From Baylisascaris procyonis (Eukaryota > Nematoda > Chromadorea > Rhabditida > Ascarididae): a stretch of 64,000 bases of DNA. Numbering within the stretch: position 1 is the stretch's first letter; each line of letters opens with the position of its first letter. The notes under the pieces are model-generated. The model was not told the origin of the DNA, made no database searches, and worked only from the letters and a program-made list of their open reading frames with translations. Made by a program: the position numbers and the translations under genes. The DNA lies in assembly GCA_037389465.1 (NCBI GenBank), contig JAZARR010000174.1, positions 1,736,001 through 1,800,000 of the forward strand. The letters are read 5' to 3'. Positions 1 to 13,000 of the stretch are shown here, in pieces.

Positions 1-1400
1 TTTAATGACTGCCACAGAACAATAAATATACAAAAAACACCTCCGTGTTTTAATCGACCAGATGGTTGAAACAAATCTTCTATAAGTGATTCGTTTTTTT
101 CGCGACCGGACCGATGTAAAATGTAGAGCAGGTGTAAAATTTCTCCATCCTTAAATGCCTATAACTTTTTTAGAGCTGGTAGTTCAGGTCCTTAAAACAA
201 TTATTTCATTTTGCTTCTACAGCAGAAATTCGTTTCCCTCTGAACACAAGGGTTTCCTTCATTGCAGACATGTGGACCACAGTACAGATATGCCCTCATT
301 TCTTCTAAGCTAACCATGCGATGACTTTACTGCAAAGTGCTATGGATGGAAGCATAAGAACACTCAGAAAAGACTGGTAATCCTGCCTTTGTGGATGGAT
401 GAACGAATTTCAGCCATCTGCCAGGAATTTGTTGCAACGCTTGTCATGAACTGCTGCTCAGGTGTATACTGGCATGATGGATTGCAAATGAGACTTCTGC
501 GAACTGCAAGGGCCAAATTGACCTCGAAATTTGTTTGCTAAGACTTGAACGCCTATGACATTGCACTGAAGAAAACTCACATAGATGACCTAAAATTACT
601 CATGCACGCATATGCAGTTTTATATACAGATACTGCATCATTTCGAATCCTGATTTACACGAGCAAGGATGCAAACTCTTCCGCTTTGTTAGCGCTGTTT
701 CTACCACAAAGAATGGAAAAGTACTGATGTCCTACTGTTGCTGTATGTACCATAATGCCTAATTATGCTGTTGTATGTAAGCACTGCTTTAGCAGCACAT
801 TTAGTCTGCGACTGTATCAAATGTTGCATGCAGTTATTGCAGCGCGCAAAATTTTGCAAAACCTACTCCCTGCCTGAACAAAAGCTCTTTCCCTAAATGA
901 GCCTCATCGAGACTTGGGAAATCTGTAACCTTTGGGGATCGAGATGGTACCAGAAGTAATAAAATAAGTTCTTCTTCAACTAGGCTGGATGTTCCTCTAT
1001 AAAATTCGCAATTTAAATGTTTATAAGTGAATCTTCACGGCATCGAGAAAAGTTATTTACCTGTAGGATATCAGTGAGTGCATAAATGTAATTAATAGCA
1101 GCTTTAAGGATCTTCAGTTTTGAAACTCGCTTTGCATTCGAGCGAATAGAAGGCAGATGATGTTTTAAAATAACGAACGCCTGCAAATGTAAATTTCACA
1201 TCATTCAATTTCACATCAACGGAAACTCTTCGACAAACATTTTAAATGAGAACAGAGAATGATCACAACAATTTCCACTAGCAATTTGTCGATATTGTCC
1301 ATAATTTGCTTAATTACCTAGTAATCTCAGCACTGTTGGCTTTAATGTAGAAATTTGCACAACGAGATTTTTAATTCACAAAACTATGGTTCAACCTATA
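1..1400 (-). repeat. Inverted partial copy of the bHLH 3' region
   Basis: Read on the minus strand, this segment matches 37.75-39.96 kb on the plus strand. Positions about 180-1400 align with about 37755-38990. Positions 1-175 align with about 39800-39960. About 800 bases of the plus-strand copy (about 38995-39795) have no counterpart here. Identity is very high around the copied exon (one mismatch in 120 bases, and close to that in the adjoining intron) and falls towards the outer ends. The copy probably continues past the left edge of the window. The alignment was made by eye, so the boundaries are approximate. Confidence 0.9.
1061..1180 (-). pseudogene. Duplicated bHLH helix exon (orphan copy)
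   Basis: On the minus strand these 120 bases match exon 3 of the bHLH gene at 37980-38099 with a single difference, which is synonymous (CGC for CGT, arginine). They encode the same 40 residues, covering the end of helix 1, the loop and helix 2 (for example SKLKILKAAINYIYALTDIL). The acceptor (TTTGCAG) and donor (GTAAAT) are both intact. No counterpart of the basic-region exon could be recognised upstream on this strand, and the two downstream exons are absent from the copy. It is therefore most likely a gene fragment. It could still be a spliced exon of a diverged or partly off-window paralogue. Confidence 0.75.
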
Positions 1401-3175
1401 AAAATGTTCGCTAATCCATGTAAAAGCGTATTTTAATCCATAACAGTATACTTGAATTCATTTATTTGAAGCCAAAATTAACACTTTCAGTGACTCTATA
1501 TCACAAGAACGTTAAAACTACCAAATTGAAATTTTTGATATTAGTTGCGCTTGAAAACAATTTAGAGGTTCAATCAAGGCGATGGAAGTTGGCAGCGCGT
1601 CAAAAGTGTTAAACCTGAAATTCAGCAGGTTACAGATTTTTAGGTGCCAAATATTTGATACTCGGGATCTGACCAGTGAGATTCTACGCCATTAGAGCGT
1701 ACATTTGTGAAGTCTAAAGCGTTAGGCCAATTTTCGGCGAACACCGAATTCCTGAATTCCTAATTCTTTGGGAATTTTTAACTTGATTTCTAGTGGAATT
1801 TTCGCGATAAATTGTTTTCATTTACGTTCGCTGGTCTTTACAAATAAACACTCAGAGACAGGCAATATCGATTGCACTTTGTGCACAGTTGACTGTGCGC
1901 ACACGTTGGCATAAACTAAGACTGAAGAAGTGAGGCTAACGAAGCTCGATCGGGGTAAATGACTGCAACAGTTCGATCATTCATAAAAACTCAACTATTT
2001 ACAATCAGAGTCGACCGTAATGCTTCCTTTTTTTGTAATACGAATATATAAACTTTTAAACCTCGTGGATAAAACGATCCAGAAACCACTAAATTGATAG
2101 TGCGCAAGTGTTTACGTCAATATACTATCAATTCAACAGAAATGATTTCCTCAAAAACTGTTCCGATGCATACTGTGACATTTTCGCATTTAATGTTTAT
2201 GATGTGATGTGATGGGATGTGATGTGATGTGATATTATGTGATGTTTCATTCAGTCGTTAGGCAAATAGCGCCTTTGCAGCAAAACAAATATGAAAACAT
2301 TCATAGAATTATAAACGCACTTTAATCAAGGAATTATCGTTTAAAAAATTTTTTTCATCGCAAATGACAATATGACATCATTAAAACACAATATTGCTTT
2401 AGTTAAGGCAATTATATGTTGGGCTAAACAGCTGTTCAGTATCATGATGTTTTTTGGCCCTAATTTTCGAAATTTTTCATACGGTATATATCATGAATTA
2501 TTATATTGGACAAATTCTCACGAAGTTGATAAATAGCCGTCTTTTGGCGATTATTCCAAATTCCTTCTTTCTCGATATTGAAATATCTCCCCCCACCCTC
2601 CATTCGTTGCTCACTCACTTGTGTCGGCTTTGTGTTAATCAATGTGCTCGTTTTTTGAGGTTATGAATGAATGCGATTAGATGCTTTGCAATCCTCTACA
2701 GTACTTCAATGTCTTTTTTCCTGCTGTCATAGCAAAGGGTAGGAAGAGTCTAAACTTTGTGATAACTTAATTAGCATGATTATGCCTCTTATTGTGAAGC
2801 ATTGTCTCATTGCTTTCATATTGGTTGACGAAGTTTGGGCATGAACTGGTTGTGTTCAAAATAGGTTCAGAAGGTTAAGTTACCGTCGAGGTATAAGCGT
2901 AAGTTGCTAATGGAATTTTCGACGATTGTTTCTTACAGAAGTTGTTCGTCATGTGCCAAAAGCAGCATATGCTCATATATCTCGATTTCACTTACGTTTG
3001 AAAACAACGGGGCTAAAAAGATAGAAGGGAGTATGACTCTTTGCGGGATGCCTGTGGGGATTTGTTTCGATTTTGAGACCCTATTTCTAATTGATATTTC
3101 CTTTTTTTTTGTTTAGCAATTAGCTTTCCATAGCTTTATCCGGTTTTGCTCCATCGATGATTTACTGCAAAAGAA
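1401..3175. other. Intergenic, no gene seen
   Basis: AT-rich sequence with only short ORFs and no recognisable protein similarity. It contains the GATGT repeat listed separately. Confidence 0.5.
2203..2246. repeat. GATGT pentanucleotide tandem repeat
   Basis: About eight consecutive GATGT-type units with a few substitutions (GATGG, GATAT, TATGT). It is a short imperfect minisatellite in intergenic sequence. Confidence 0.85.
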
Positions 3176-3334
3176 CATATGAAGTCAAGGTATCGTGCGC
3201 CTTTTTAATATCCAACTGTACTGTGTCAGCTAGGTTGCTGCTGTTCTCTGCGCTCCAGAGAATTTGTTCGCATACCTCAACAAACGTTGTTGTGACGAAG
3301 TATTTCGCAAGAAAGGCGTACTAGGAGTTGAAGA
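3176..3334 (-). mobile_element. Possible LINE reverse-transcriptase relic
   Basis: The minus strand reads through about 48 codons without a stop and contains QLDIKKAHDTL. This resembles the reverse-transcriptase palm motif LDxxKAFDxV of non-LTR retrotransposons, with His in place of Phe. The preceding stretch FVEVCEQILWSAEN is compatible with the helix before that motif. No other RT block was found nearby, so the assignment rests on one motif. If real, it is a short, dead, heavily truncated copy. Confidence 0.4.
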
Positions 3335-5432
3335 GGTGAGGTTCGGGTGCCTGATTAATCTGCGGATGTAGGCATCGCATTTCCACAATTGTATTGATGA
3401 TCTCATCAAACCCTACTGCCTTATTAGTCGTTTATTCAGCTGTAGGTCTTATTATATCTTTCCTGCCTAGTTTCATAACGGGTATCCTCCACCTCTTTTT
3501 TCGTCTCAGACATTTTCATACGTGGCTGAACATGAAGGAATGGCATTATAGCTATAATGTAATAGTTCTTGTTGTACTTAATGTTGTACTTAATGCATAT
3601 TTGTTTCTTTCAATCTCATTCTCTATCTCATGAAAATAAAACTCTGAAATAAAAGTGTTTTTGTGGAATTTTTAGAGGGAACGTTGCAGTGCTTTGAGGC
3701 TCTAGGAAATTTATGACAGAACATTTTTTTATAAGTTTTATTTAATTCACTTTTTGCTGAACGGCTTTACATAAAGGGCGTTAATGGTGATGATAAAAAA
3801 AAACTTGTTGAAAAAGTTGCTTGTTATTATATGAAATAACGATGGCATAACTACTAGTATTACGCTAGTTGTTAGTTGAATATTTATTGAATTAACGATA
3901 CTAAGATGTAAAAGATTTGCTATTTTCCAATGTAATTCAGCATAATCAGTACCCAATTATTTGCATATTACATTAACGTTCTCTATTCTATAGGCATTTT
4001 ATAAAAAGCAAAGGGAGAGAATGAGAGGGAGTGGCGTATTTTTGTGAACAAAAATATTTTGCTGATAAATTCGAAATAAAGTGGCAAACGTGAAGAAAAT
4101 GTCCCATAGGACGCACTAGTTTTAGTTTGAGCTTGTTAAACTGTCATAATTCGATATTTATACAATCTTTGTTGCACAATAAATGAAAAGTGGGGAAGGA
4201 GGGGCGGGGAGGGGCAGGGCAACGGGGAGGAGAACAAGTGATACCAAAATATTCAATTCCATCTCCGCTCTCTACGCTCACATATCACCAAGTTTTTCAC
4301 TTCATCCCGATGTAACTAATTATCTTCATTGTTGACCTCATGCGACTGTATACCGAGATATATAAAATACCGAGAAAGCAATTTGTAATGTAATTGAAAA
4401 TAATATAGAAAATGAAGCGGACTGATTTTCAGCTACTTACTATAAAATTCCGCATGGTTAAGGTTGGTTCTGTGGTGGTCATATAGTAAACTTTTTTAAT
4501 CTTAGCCTAGCCTGCTACTGCTATTCTTTAACTTATCATGTTCATCGCAAAATGTTTTTACCTATATTTCCTGTTTATAAAGCCTGTCACGCTATCACAG
4601 CCAAAGTTCAGCACCTCTTCTCGTGCACCGAGTTTGACACCTCAGTGAAGCGTATAATCCGGTAGTATGGAATTTAGATCAGTATTGAAATGTTTGTTGA
4701 GATTTGAACAGATTGATATGTGAAGAAGTGATCCGCCTAATTAAATGAATGTCAATCCATTTTATCTTGTCGAAATTTCATTAACTGTGCTTCACTGTAT
4801 CATTACTAGTAATAGTGAAGTTTTTGCCTCATTTTGTTTCTCTTAAAAGAAGAGTAACGAGAATAGTAAAGTATTGATGAAGCACAAAGATGCACTCACA
4901 TCGAAGCAAATCTTTCATTGCTTCAGTTGATTCGATAGAACGATCATCGTAATGTTAAACAAAAATTAACGCATAAGAACCGCATTTCTTGCAAATTCGA
5001 ACGTCAATCTCATTTATCGAGAAAAATGAGTGAAAAGTTTTCTTTACAGACAATGTAGAGATGAACCATCGCTCTACCCCCTCTGCTCTTCATTCAAATA
5101 AACTGAAAATAAACCACTGAGGGACTGAAAATTTTTCAAATTGGGGAAATGGTTTTTTCATCGAATTACTGGTCCTGTCTATATAATTAGGTCTTATTCA
5201 GTATTCGAATTAACAAGAGGGCTAAACCTTCCGTCTCTAATTTATGGACAATAGGATTTCCTTGTTTAGAGGCTGAAGGATCCTGAAAGCAAGAAATATT
5301 TGCGTTCAATGGGCTAATTGGTATTGCCTTTCCATGAACATTGAAAATCCTTTAGTCTTTTTCTCGCATGGCACATTGTTTCCTATTTTTCCCATCAATT
5401 TTTCATCGCTGTTTTTTATTAAATACAGACTT

Positions 5433-5434
<2 letters not shown>
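3335..5434. other. Intergenic, no gene seen
   Basis: AT-rich sequence without a supportable gene. It contains the G-rich tract at 4192-4232. Confidence 0.5.
4192..4232 (+). other. G-rich tract with quadruplex potential
   Basis: The plus strand carries at least five runs of three or four G separated by loops of one to six bases (GGGGCGGGGAGGGGCAGGG and flanks). This fits the usual intramolecular G-quadruplex pattern. It stands out strongly from the AT-rich surroundings. No adjacent gene was found. Confidence 0.7.

Positions 5435-5517
<83 letters not shown>
5435..5517. repeat. (TA)n microsatellite, about 83 bp
   Basis: Uninterrupted alternating AT tract in intergenic sequence. Both strands read as an artificial IYIYIY ORF through it, which is not coding. 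Confidence 0.98.
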
Positions 5518-5520
<3 letters not shown>

Positions 5521-7689
5521 GATGATTACTTTACCACTAATAATAGCATATAAGCAATAATTGTACGGAGTGCAAATGATTCATAAAAAGTGCTAATATT
5601 TGTGCATTCATCGAGGCAACAAATTCATTACAGGCTAGAAAGAGAACATAAATTTCGTCATAACTTATAAAATGGTAAAATTTGCACTAGGCAGTAGATA
5701 AATTTAGCATCCCATAGAAGCAGCAACAACAACAATTTATTGTTTTTCCTGCAAATGCAGCTGATAGCTAATTTCTATGCTATTCAATTTTATTTTAACA
5801 TCTAGCTTAGCATCTCCGATCAAATACATTTCTACTATTATTTAACTGGAAAATAACCGATCCTTTTGCTTATTCTTCAAGTAGCTTTAAAATTAGAGAA
5901 ATTCCAAAGATTTTTCCTTATACAGAATTATTTGAAAATTCTTTTCCAAAATATGGAATAAATTCAAAAACGAATTGACTTCCGATTCAAGTATATTAAT
6001 ATACGCTTCAGCAAAATTCAATTTTTTTTTATTATGGCGAGGTAATATCTGTGCATCCATATGTAAATATAGGTTTATGCATTTGGTGTCTAATTTCAAA
6101 AGGATGAATTATGACAATCAGATGTGATGAGTATAGTCCCACATCATACGATAAATATCTAACTGGAAATTTTGCTGCGATTCATTATCACCTTTTACTT
6201 GAATTATTAATTCTTAAAGAATTCATGAAATATTGTAAAATTCATTTATTGCCTGGACGATATGTTTCATTTAAAGAATAATTTTTCCTTTTATAATTTA
6301 TAAGCTTTTAATTATACAAGAGAATGGATTGTTAGGCGCCTCATGGACATACCGTTGTAAATTCAAACAAAAATGGGCTATAATGCAAAAATCTGGATGA
6401 TGCCAGCTTCCTCTGCATGCATTTCCACTCATTTGTATCGTGAAACGCTGCGCACCTGACTTTATTGCGCAAAAAGGGAGTGGATGGTATCATTAAACTG
6501 CAAACATAAAGATACTGGTTTTAAACATGAAGATAATACGGTGATATAAAATGTTTGAAAACATAAACATAGAACAAACATAGAAATTGGCTGTTTATTT
6601 CTTTATTTATTAATTTATTTCCTTATTCCTTTATTCATTTCTCTATTTATTTATATAATCACCGATTTTATTTATTTTCAACGCTGTAAGTGTGAGATGT
6701 ACGTGAACTAAATGTAGCTGAACTGGTGAATTGCCAATGGTATTGCTAAAAAGTTGGGTGGAGTTACTGAAAAAGCTTATTTGAAAGCAGCGAATAAGGA
6801 GACTTCGACTCTATCACCCAACTGTTTATTCTAAACGTTAATTTTCGGGAAAGGACCTTTAAAGAGTTTTTTGAAAATGAGGAATAAATGGACGTTTGAA
6901 TCAAGATTGATAACCGATGTTGACGTTGATAGTGGAACATTAACGTTGATAAATGCTGATGATTTATTCATATCAAAGAAACCGATGGAAATTTTGTGAA
7001 CAAATGCAAGCATGTGCTCAAGGTGGTACAGTTCTAAAGCTTCAATTTTAAATGCAATGCTTGTTTCTTTATAGGAACATTGAAAGATGTGAAAACAACG
7101 AAATGCTTTTCTTAATATTGTTCGTTCTTTGTACAGTTATTGAACAATATAAAGACAATAAAATGAATAGCACTAGTCTAGTTATATACTCTGGTGAATG
7201 CAGCAATGTCATTCAGCATGAATAAATGAAAAGTTTTGCTGAATAGAGCGAGATTCAAGCTGCAGTGAGTCTAATGTTGAAGAGGAAGGAAATGTCTTCT
7301 TCGGTTGTAATAACATTCGCCTATGAACGACGTTAAAGCATTTATTTTTATATCATAAAAGAAACTGATTATGCAAACAAAAGTGACTATTGGAATATTT
7401 AGCGGAGCATTCATTTACAATTCTGATGCCTTCAGTTGAGGGCCAACAACCCCGAGACAGTCCATTATATCCATCATATATAAGCAATTGCGCATCATTA
7501 CCAAACAACTTATACTTGCTGTATAATACCTAGATTGCACTGTTAATACCTAGTTGGAGTATATAGAACATAAGTACCATGCATGTGGAATTCTCGATAT
7601 AATTGCAACGTTCCGAGATGTTCAAGTTCAAGTGTTTGTAATGATCGATTGCTCACGATCCAGGAGCAGTGAATTACAAAATTTGTGTA
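5518..7689. other. Intergenic, no gene seen
   Basis: AT-rich sequence. A T-rich stretch of degenerate TTTATT units lies at about 6590-6660. No gene can be supported. Confidence 0.5.
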
Positions 7690-7776
7690 ACAATCGAGTT
7701 ATTCCACAAGAGATGTGTGTACAGCATTTGGGTGGAAGACGGTATTGTATGCTTTAGTAAAGTCTATTAGGTAGGG
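7690..7776 (-). mobile_element. LINE reverse-transcriptase fragment (decayed)
   Basis: The minus strand reads YLIDFTKAYNTVFH, which closely matches the reverse-transcriptase core (hydrophobic)-DF-x-KAFDTV-x-H of non-LTR retrotransposons. Stop codons follow within about 12 codons and precede it, so it is a dead fragment. The LINE clade cannot be fixed from so short a piece. Confidence 0.55.
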
Positions 7777-9519
7777 AAATAATTGAAATGCAGCTAAGCG
7801 CTCGGGCAGGAAGTAGAATTAGCAAGGAGAGAACAAGCTGACGCTAACGAGGTCAACAATATGGTCCGTGATTGGTTAGCCTGATTGCGTTACAGACATA
7901 TTGGTTGGAATGATAGGTGGTTAATTAATAGTTCTGTCTTTAGATCCTTTTGAAAGATCGGCACAATTAACGTTTACTTCTAAGTTCGGAAAATATGACA
8001 GATGCAATAAATAGATAGAATATATGAGACAATAACAATACTAGTAGCCGTTAAATTTTTTCAGAAGCAATATTGCCAACTCCCCGAATGCATGCGGTAG
8101 CTTTTTATTTACAACTCATTGAGATATTTCTCAAAATAATGTACGCATCGAAAATCATATTGCCACGTACAACTTTAGATCCGTAATCGAACGAGATTCA
8201 CAATACATTGTCGTCAGTAAATGTTGACTGTTCGTGACGAAAGGGTATTTCACTATTCTGTTGGTCATTATTGCTGGTCAGCTACCCATTAAAGGCACGC
8301 ACTAGCCGTAAAGTAATGTCAGAATGAATGTTTTCCTTTATAAATATGAATATAAATATGAAAACTAATCGAAAATTGGCTAAAAAGATAGTTATTCTTT
8401 TTAATAATGTTTTATATTTACTAATGTAAACCAAGTGATGGCAGATAACCGATATGATATCAGGTAACCGCTTACAGTTTCTGCATTTCATTACCATCTT
8501 TATTAGTTTTGAAGAGGTGATGGCAACTGATGATTTAACTTAAACCTAATGATGTAGAAGGTTTATTGAAGAATGCCGTATTACGCTGATTCGTCTCAGC
8601 ATAGATAAATTACTTCAATTAGGATAACAGTCAGTACTGTCATCTGTATTTGTGTGGTTACTCAGTGATTATTTGTGGCTATTTAATTACCTGCTTTAAT
8701 TTGTTTGCATTGTTGTATTATGACAGTTAATTATGGCCGTTTGATGTGATCGTTAATTCTCATATCCTCTGTATTCATAACTTTTACGGAAAGTCGATAT
8801 TGGGAGGTTTTATTTTCATAATCGATGAACGAAACTGTTCACTCCTAAACCCGAATTCGCGTTGTCGATTCGTGTTTTGACTTGTTTAAGAAAGAGAAGT
8901 GAGATTGCTGTCTTTGTTCATCAAGCGAGCAGAATGGCTTCCACTAGAATTTATGGCAGCCTTTATTACGATATAATGGTTTGTCTGCTTAATGATTATA
9001 TTATATTGGAAGATTAAGCGTGCAGTTTACAAATAACAAATTCAACACTGAAGTCCTGAAAATAATTTAGTTAGAAAACAAGATTCCATCAAATGGCTAG
9101 AAAAAAAATGCTTGATGGAAAGTTTTCTTGAATAAGGCACCCTACGAAGCAAGAGATAATCTGCTAAATAAAGGGTCAAGTTGATAGATACCATCAGTAA
9201 GATACGTGAACCAATGAGCATTAAATATTTACGCAAATTAAACCTGACCGTTGCTTTTCTCTTTTCTTTCAAATGGGCAACATCCAGTCGTCAGAAAAAT
9301 CCGCTTTCTGCTACCTAATATCTCAGTATTTGACTAGAAATAGAACACTAACGAGTAACATAGGTTTCTACACCACTGAAGCGGATAGTGCACCATAAGC
9401 AACCTCCCTGATACCAGGTAATGAGTAGGTTATTCAGTTGCTTTCTTATTCAAGCGGTTAGCCTCTCATTTTGTATACTTTCACTTAATCTATTACTTAG
9501 GTTTACCGCTTTAAACATA
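7777..9519. other. Intergenic, no gene seen
   Basis: No supportable coding exon, RNA gene or repeat array. Some of it may be further eroded retroelement sequence continuing from the relic at 7690-7776. Confidence 0.4.
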
Positions 9520-10060
9520 AAAGTTCAAATAGACATTGTTTATAGTGATTAGGCTAAAGCTTTTGATGTTGCTTGCCATGAAAAGTTACCAGTAACTGGA
9601 GTCTTAAAATTTACCAACGTCAAAGAATCCTACCTGTGATTTCCACTTCATGTAAAAAGATCTTGGGCGTCTTGGAAACTGGTCAAATTTATGGTATTCG
9701 ACGATATGCTTAACGACAACGGATACGATCCCTTCTTGTGCTTGGCATCAAATTGTCCATTTTGCAGGCGATCATATTATCGATCTTGGTTTTATATCTG
9801 ACTCGAATTTTAACTGATCCTTGCAGTGTTCATCTACTTCCAAAAAATTATCTAGAATTCAGATTGCATTCCCAATGTTTTCTTGCACAGATGTCTCGAA
9901 CATTATCATGAAGTCTCATTCCATTGCGTAATTTCGGTCTATTCTAGAATACTGCACCCTTCCATGGATTTACTATCTCTTTCCTGATTTTATACTGCTT
10001 GATGACGTTCACAAGTGCTTCACTTATATTATGTTAGCTGAAGTCTAGTTTGTTCAGATT
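9520..10060 (+). mobile_element. Degenerate LINE, RT domain relic
   Basis: The plus strand carries reverse-transcriptase landmarks in the expected order but with stops and frame changes. DIVYSD-stop-AKAFDVACHEKL lies at about 9530-9590 (palm motif A; functional elements read DFAKAFD). A DLGFISDSNFN-like segment lies at about 9783-9812, and SILEYCTLPW followed by DDVHKCF lies at about 9940-10020. In intact CR1/jockey-like elements these last blocks are the 'DLGV' segment, 'RPxLEYxSPVW' and the 'QRRFTK' segment. The YADD catalytic block was not found. It is an inactive copy truncated at both ends. Confidence 0.7.
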
Positions 10061-13000
10061 TTTCAACTCAATTAGGTTACCAGGTGGAAAATCTTGAATT
10101 TAGAATTGTTGGAATATCAGAAGGCTAAACTCAACGCCAATCCACTGTTTCCAGACAATGCATCTAAGAAAAGTTTAGAAGTTTCTTGGTTTGACCCATC
10201 CATTCATAAGACAGGTATTTGAAAGGTTTGGAAAACGAAGAACTTTAACTTCCATCTGAAAGACGAACGAAGCAGAAGCAGAGTATGATTCTATCATTAG
10301 GCAGCGCAATATATACTGTGCACAACAAAGTTTTAATGACAAGTGAGGGCAGTTGTCATCGCAGGTATAATTAAACTGCAGCAAGCCTGTTCGTAAATAT
10401 AGGCGAGCATTACTTCCTCAAAACACCATTAACGATTTTCCATTTAATTCTTTTTATCCTAGGTCATTTAAATTTTATTAAATACCACCGTAATATGAAC
10501 ACTTGGTAAACTACAGCAGGCAGACTTCCCAACAGAAGTCAACGTACTAGAAATGTTATAAAAAAGGTGTAAAAATTATGATAACCAATGAAAATAGTCA
10601 AAAGCGGAAGAACGCCGATGCAGTGAGATCAGCAAATTAGGTTTTCTTGGAACATGTTAGGTGCACTCTGATTAAATTCCCAGGTGTTCTGAAAGAATAT
10701 CGCGCTCATTAAGAATAAAAGCTGAAGTGTTGATGATAGCTGCATGCTTTTTACCTTTGTAAAAAAAATTGCCAACATTATGTGTAATGATGCACAGGTA
10801 AGTCTCATGAACTTGATTCGAAAAAAAAAAATTAAATTTATGGCAATTAGGAGCACTGATAGAGGAAACTTATTCAGGCATCAAATTAAGGTATTGTATT
10901 CAAGTACTGAAATGTTAGAGATCAGTCTTAGAACTGTCATATTCTATGTGAGTAACGATATCATAACTCTAGCGATGAAATTCAAAATTTTACAGAAATG
11001 TTAAATACCATTAACAGATTTTCTAATATGATGAGAATTAATGACGGCGTTTTCATGCATCGTTGAAAAAAATGGCGTTTTCCGCTTGAATGAAATTCAA
11101 TTCAAAAGCGTTGAGATGAATTGAGTGAAGCTTATAAAATTCAATGTGCCTAATGATGAATAATGTTCAGATTATCAAAAAAGCTTGAAAAGAAATATTT
11201 TGCTAATCGTATGTTTTAGCTAATTAATGAAGCGAGTCTTTATTATTCTTCATTAATCTCGTAAAAGTTATTCACCATTAAAACACCAAAAGTTGCTCCA
11301 GATGTTCATGGACAATACCTGAACCAGTCAAAATGCATTTGATTTTGAAAAAAATCTGCAGCATTATGGAAATCTCATGTAATAGAACGACATACCTTAA
11401 AAGGGTTCTCCATAGTCCCTTCTCAAGAATGGGAAAGTAGCATATCATATGAAAATTTTGGTTCATGCACATATTCAATACTCTCAAGAATCCAAAGTGA
11501 TAGAAGGAATGGGAAAAAGACGAAAATCCGATGGTCAGCGCAATATTTTCATTGTGAAGAGTAGCCATTAATTTAGCAAGTGCAGTAGCATATGAAAATT
11601 TTGCGTCGTTATGCGCTATCTTAGCGGTTTCGAAATTGAAGAGGATAGTTCAACAGCAAATACGAATTGTACGAAAAAATGCGTTAATTAAAACTTTTAA
11701 GAGCCCTTCATTAGCTGCTATCAAGCCTTAATTTTAAAATGAAATCCCAAACGGCTTGCTTTGGCGAGTTGTCGAGAGAGGCCCTCACGTCCTGCATTCA
11801 TGCCAACATCCTTCATAGTCTCCCCCTTTTTTGAGAACCTCGCATTCTTCAATGATAAAGAATTACAACAACAGTGAGTGCAAGAAAGGATTTGAGAGAT
11901 TTTATTTTCAGTTCCTTCGACTATAGATGAATGATTAGTTATGAAATGACTATATCAAATCGTGCATAGCCATGAGTCTATTTTGATTGGATTCGCCTTC
12001 TGATGTGTAACTCGAAATTTACCATCGTTTATTAGCATTCAGGGCGTTACCTTGATATTCATCTTATTTGTTCGAGTCTGTCCTCCGATTCTTGGTCCAA
12101 AATTTTGGAATCGAAATCTCTAAAGGAATACCGAAGTTTCAAGATTCCAAAATCCGAATCCGAATCGGAGTTTCAATACAGCTATAGTCTATGCAATGTT
12201 TTATGCACAGCTTGATGCCATCAATTTTTTACTTATGGTCTTTTCGAGTGCAATATTGCTACAATAAGAAAAATAATTTCATATATTAGATTAAGGCTGG
12301 GGAAATACTACTGAAATTAGTTACATAAATTTCGTCTTCACTCAAACTCATTTAAAAAAAATTTTTTTTTCTCGAGCAGCAAATAATTGAGTCAAAAAGG
12401 ACACAGTAATGTAAATGAAAGTGATAAAGAGTTCATTTGCCTAATGTAAGGAATATTCGAAATTCGAGTCGTTCTTTCTCATTGCTTTTTTTGATTTTCT
12501 CGTCAAACGTTTTATTGAAACTCCCTTTTCAAAACTATGGGCGTGTCCCTAATGCGTCGAAGTAATTACTAGTGCGCAAATTGCACACATCATTTATTCA
12601 TATCAATCGCTTTCACATGCCTATCATTCTTATTCGGCATTGTTTGCATTATATAAATTTCTTAGAAACAGTGGACAAAGAATTTTTTATAAAATTGCAA
12701 ATGACTAATTGCATTCATAATCTTATAAAATTCTTGATGAAAATCAAAAATTTTCGAAGTAACCTCAAAAGTGGTGCATTCAATTGTAAAATCAATCGAC
12801 CCCACGTGTGTTAGCAAGCTCAAATCGCATTGGCTTAACGCATGACTATTCAGTAAGTTAATAGTTGAATGCGACGATCGGTTACTTCTTTAATAAATTT
12901 TAAAAGTTATATTTTATTTTGCTTTTAAAGCAATTCTTCTTATGCAAGAACTTTTCCATCAAATATCTGCATTGCATTGTCGAATTGATTTTTTCTACAC

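Noticed and set aside
1886..1905. Minus-strand CGTGTGCGCACAGTCAAC resembles the end of bHLH exon 2 and lies at almost the expected distance from the copied exon.
   Set aside because: Only about 18 bases match, the next 30 bases do not, and the intervening intron shows no alignment beyond about 1400. Chance similarity cannot be excluded.
5334..5553. ORFs encoding IYIYIY through the (TA)n tracts, here and at 25.8-26.3, 29.0-29.3 and 40.1-40.4 kb.
   Set aside because: They are translations of a dinucleotide repeat. Where real exons flank them, the tracts are intronic.
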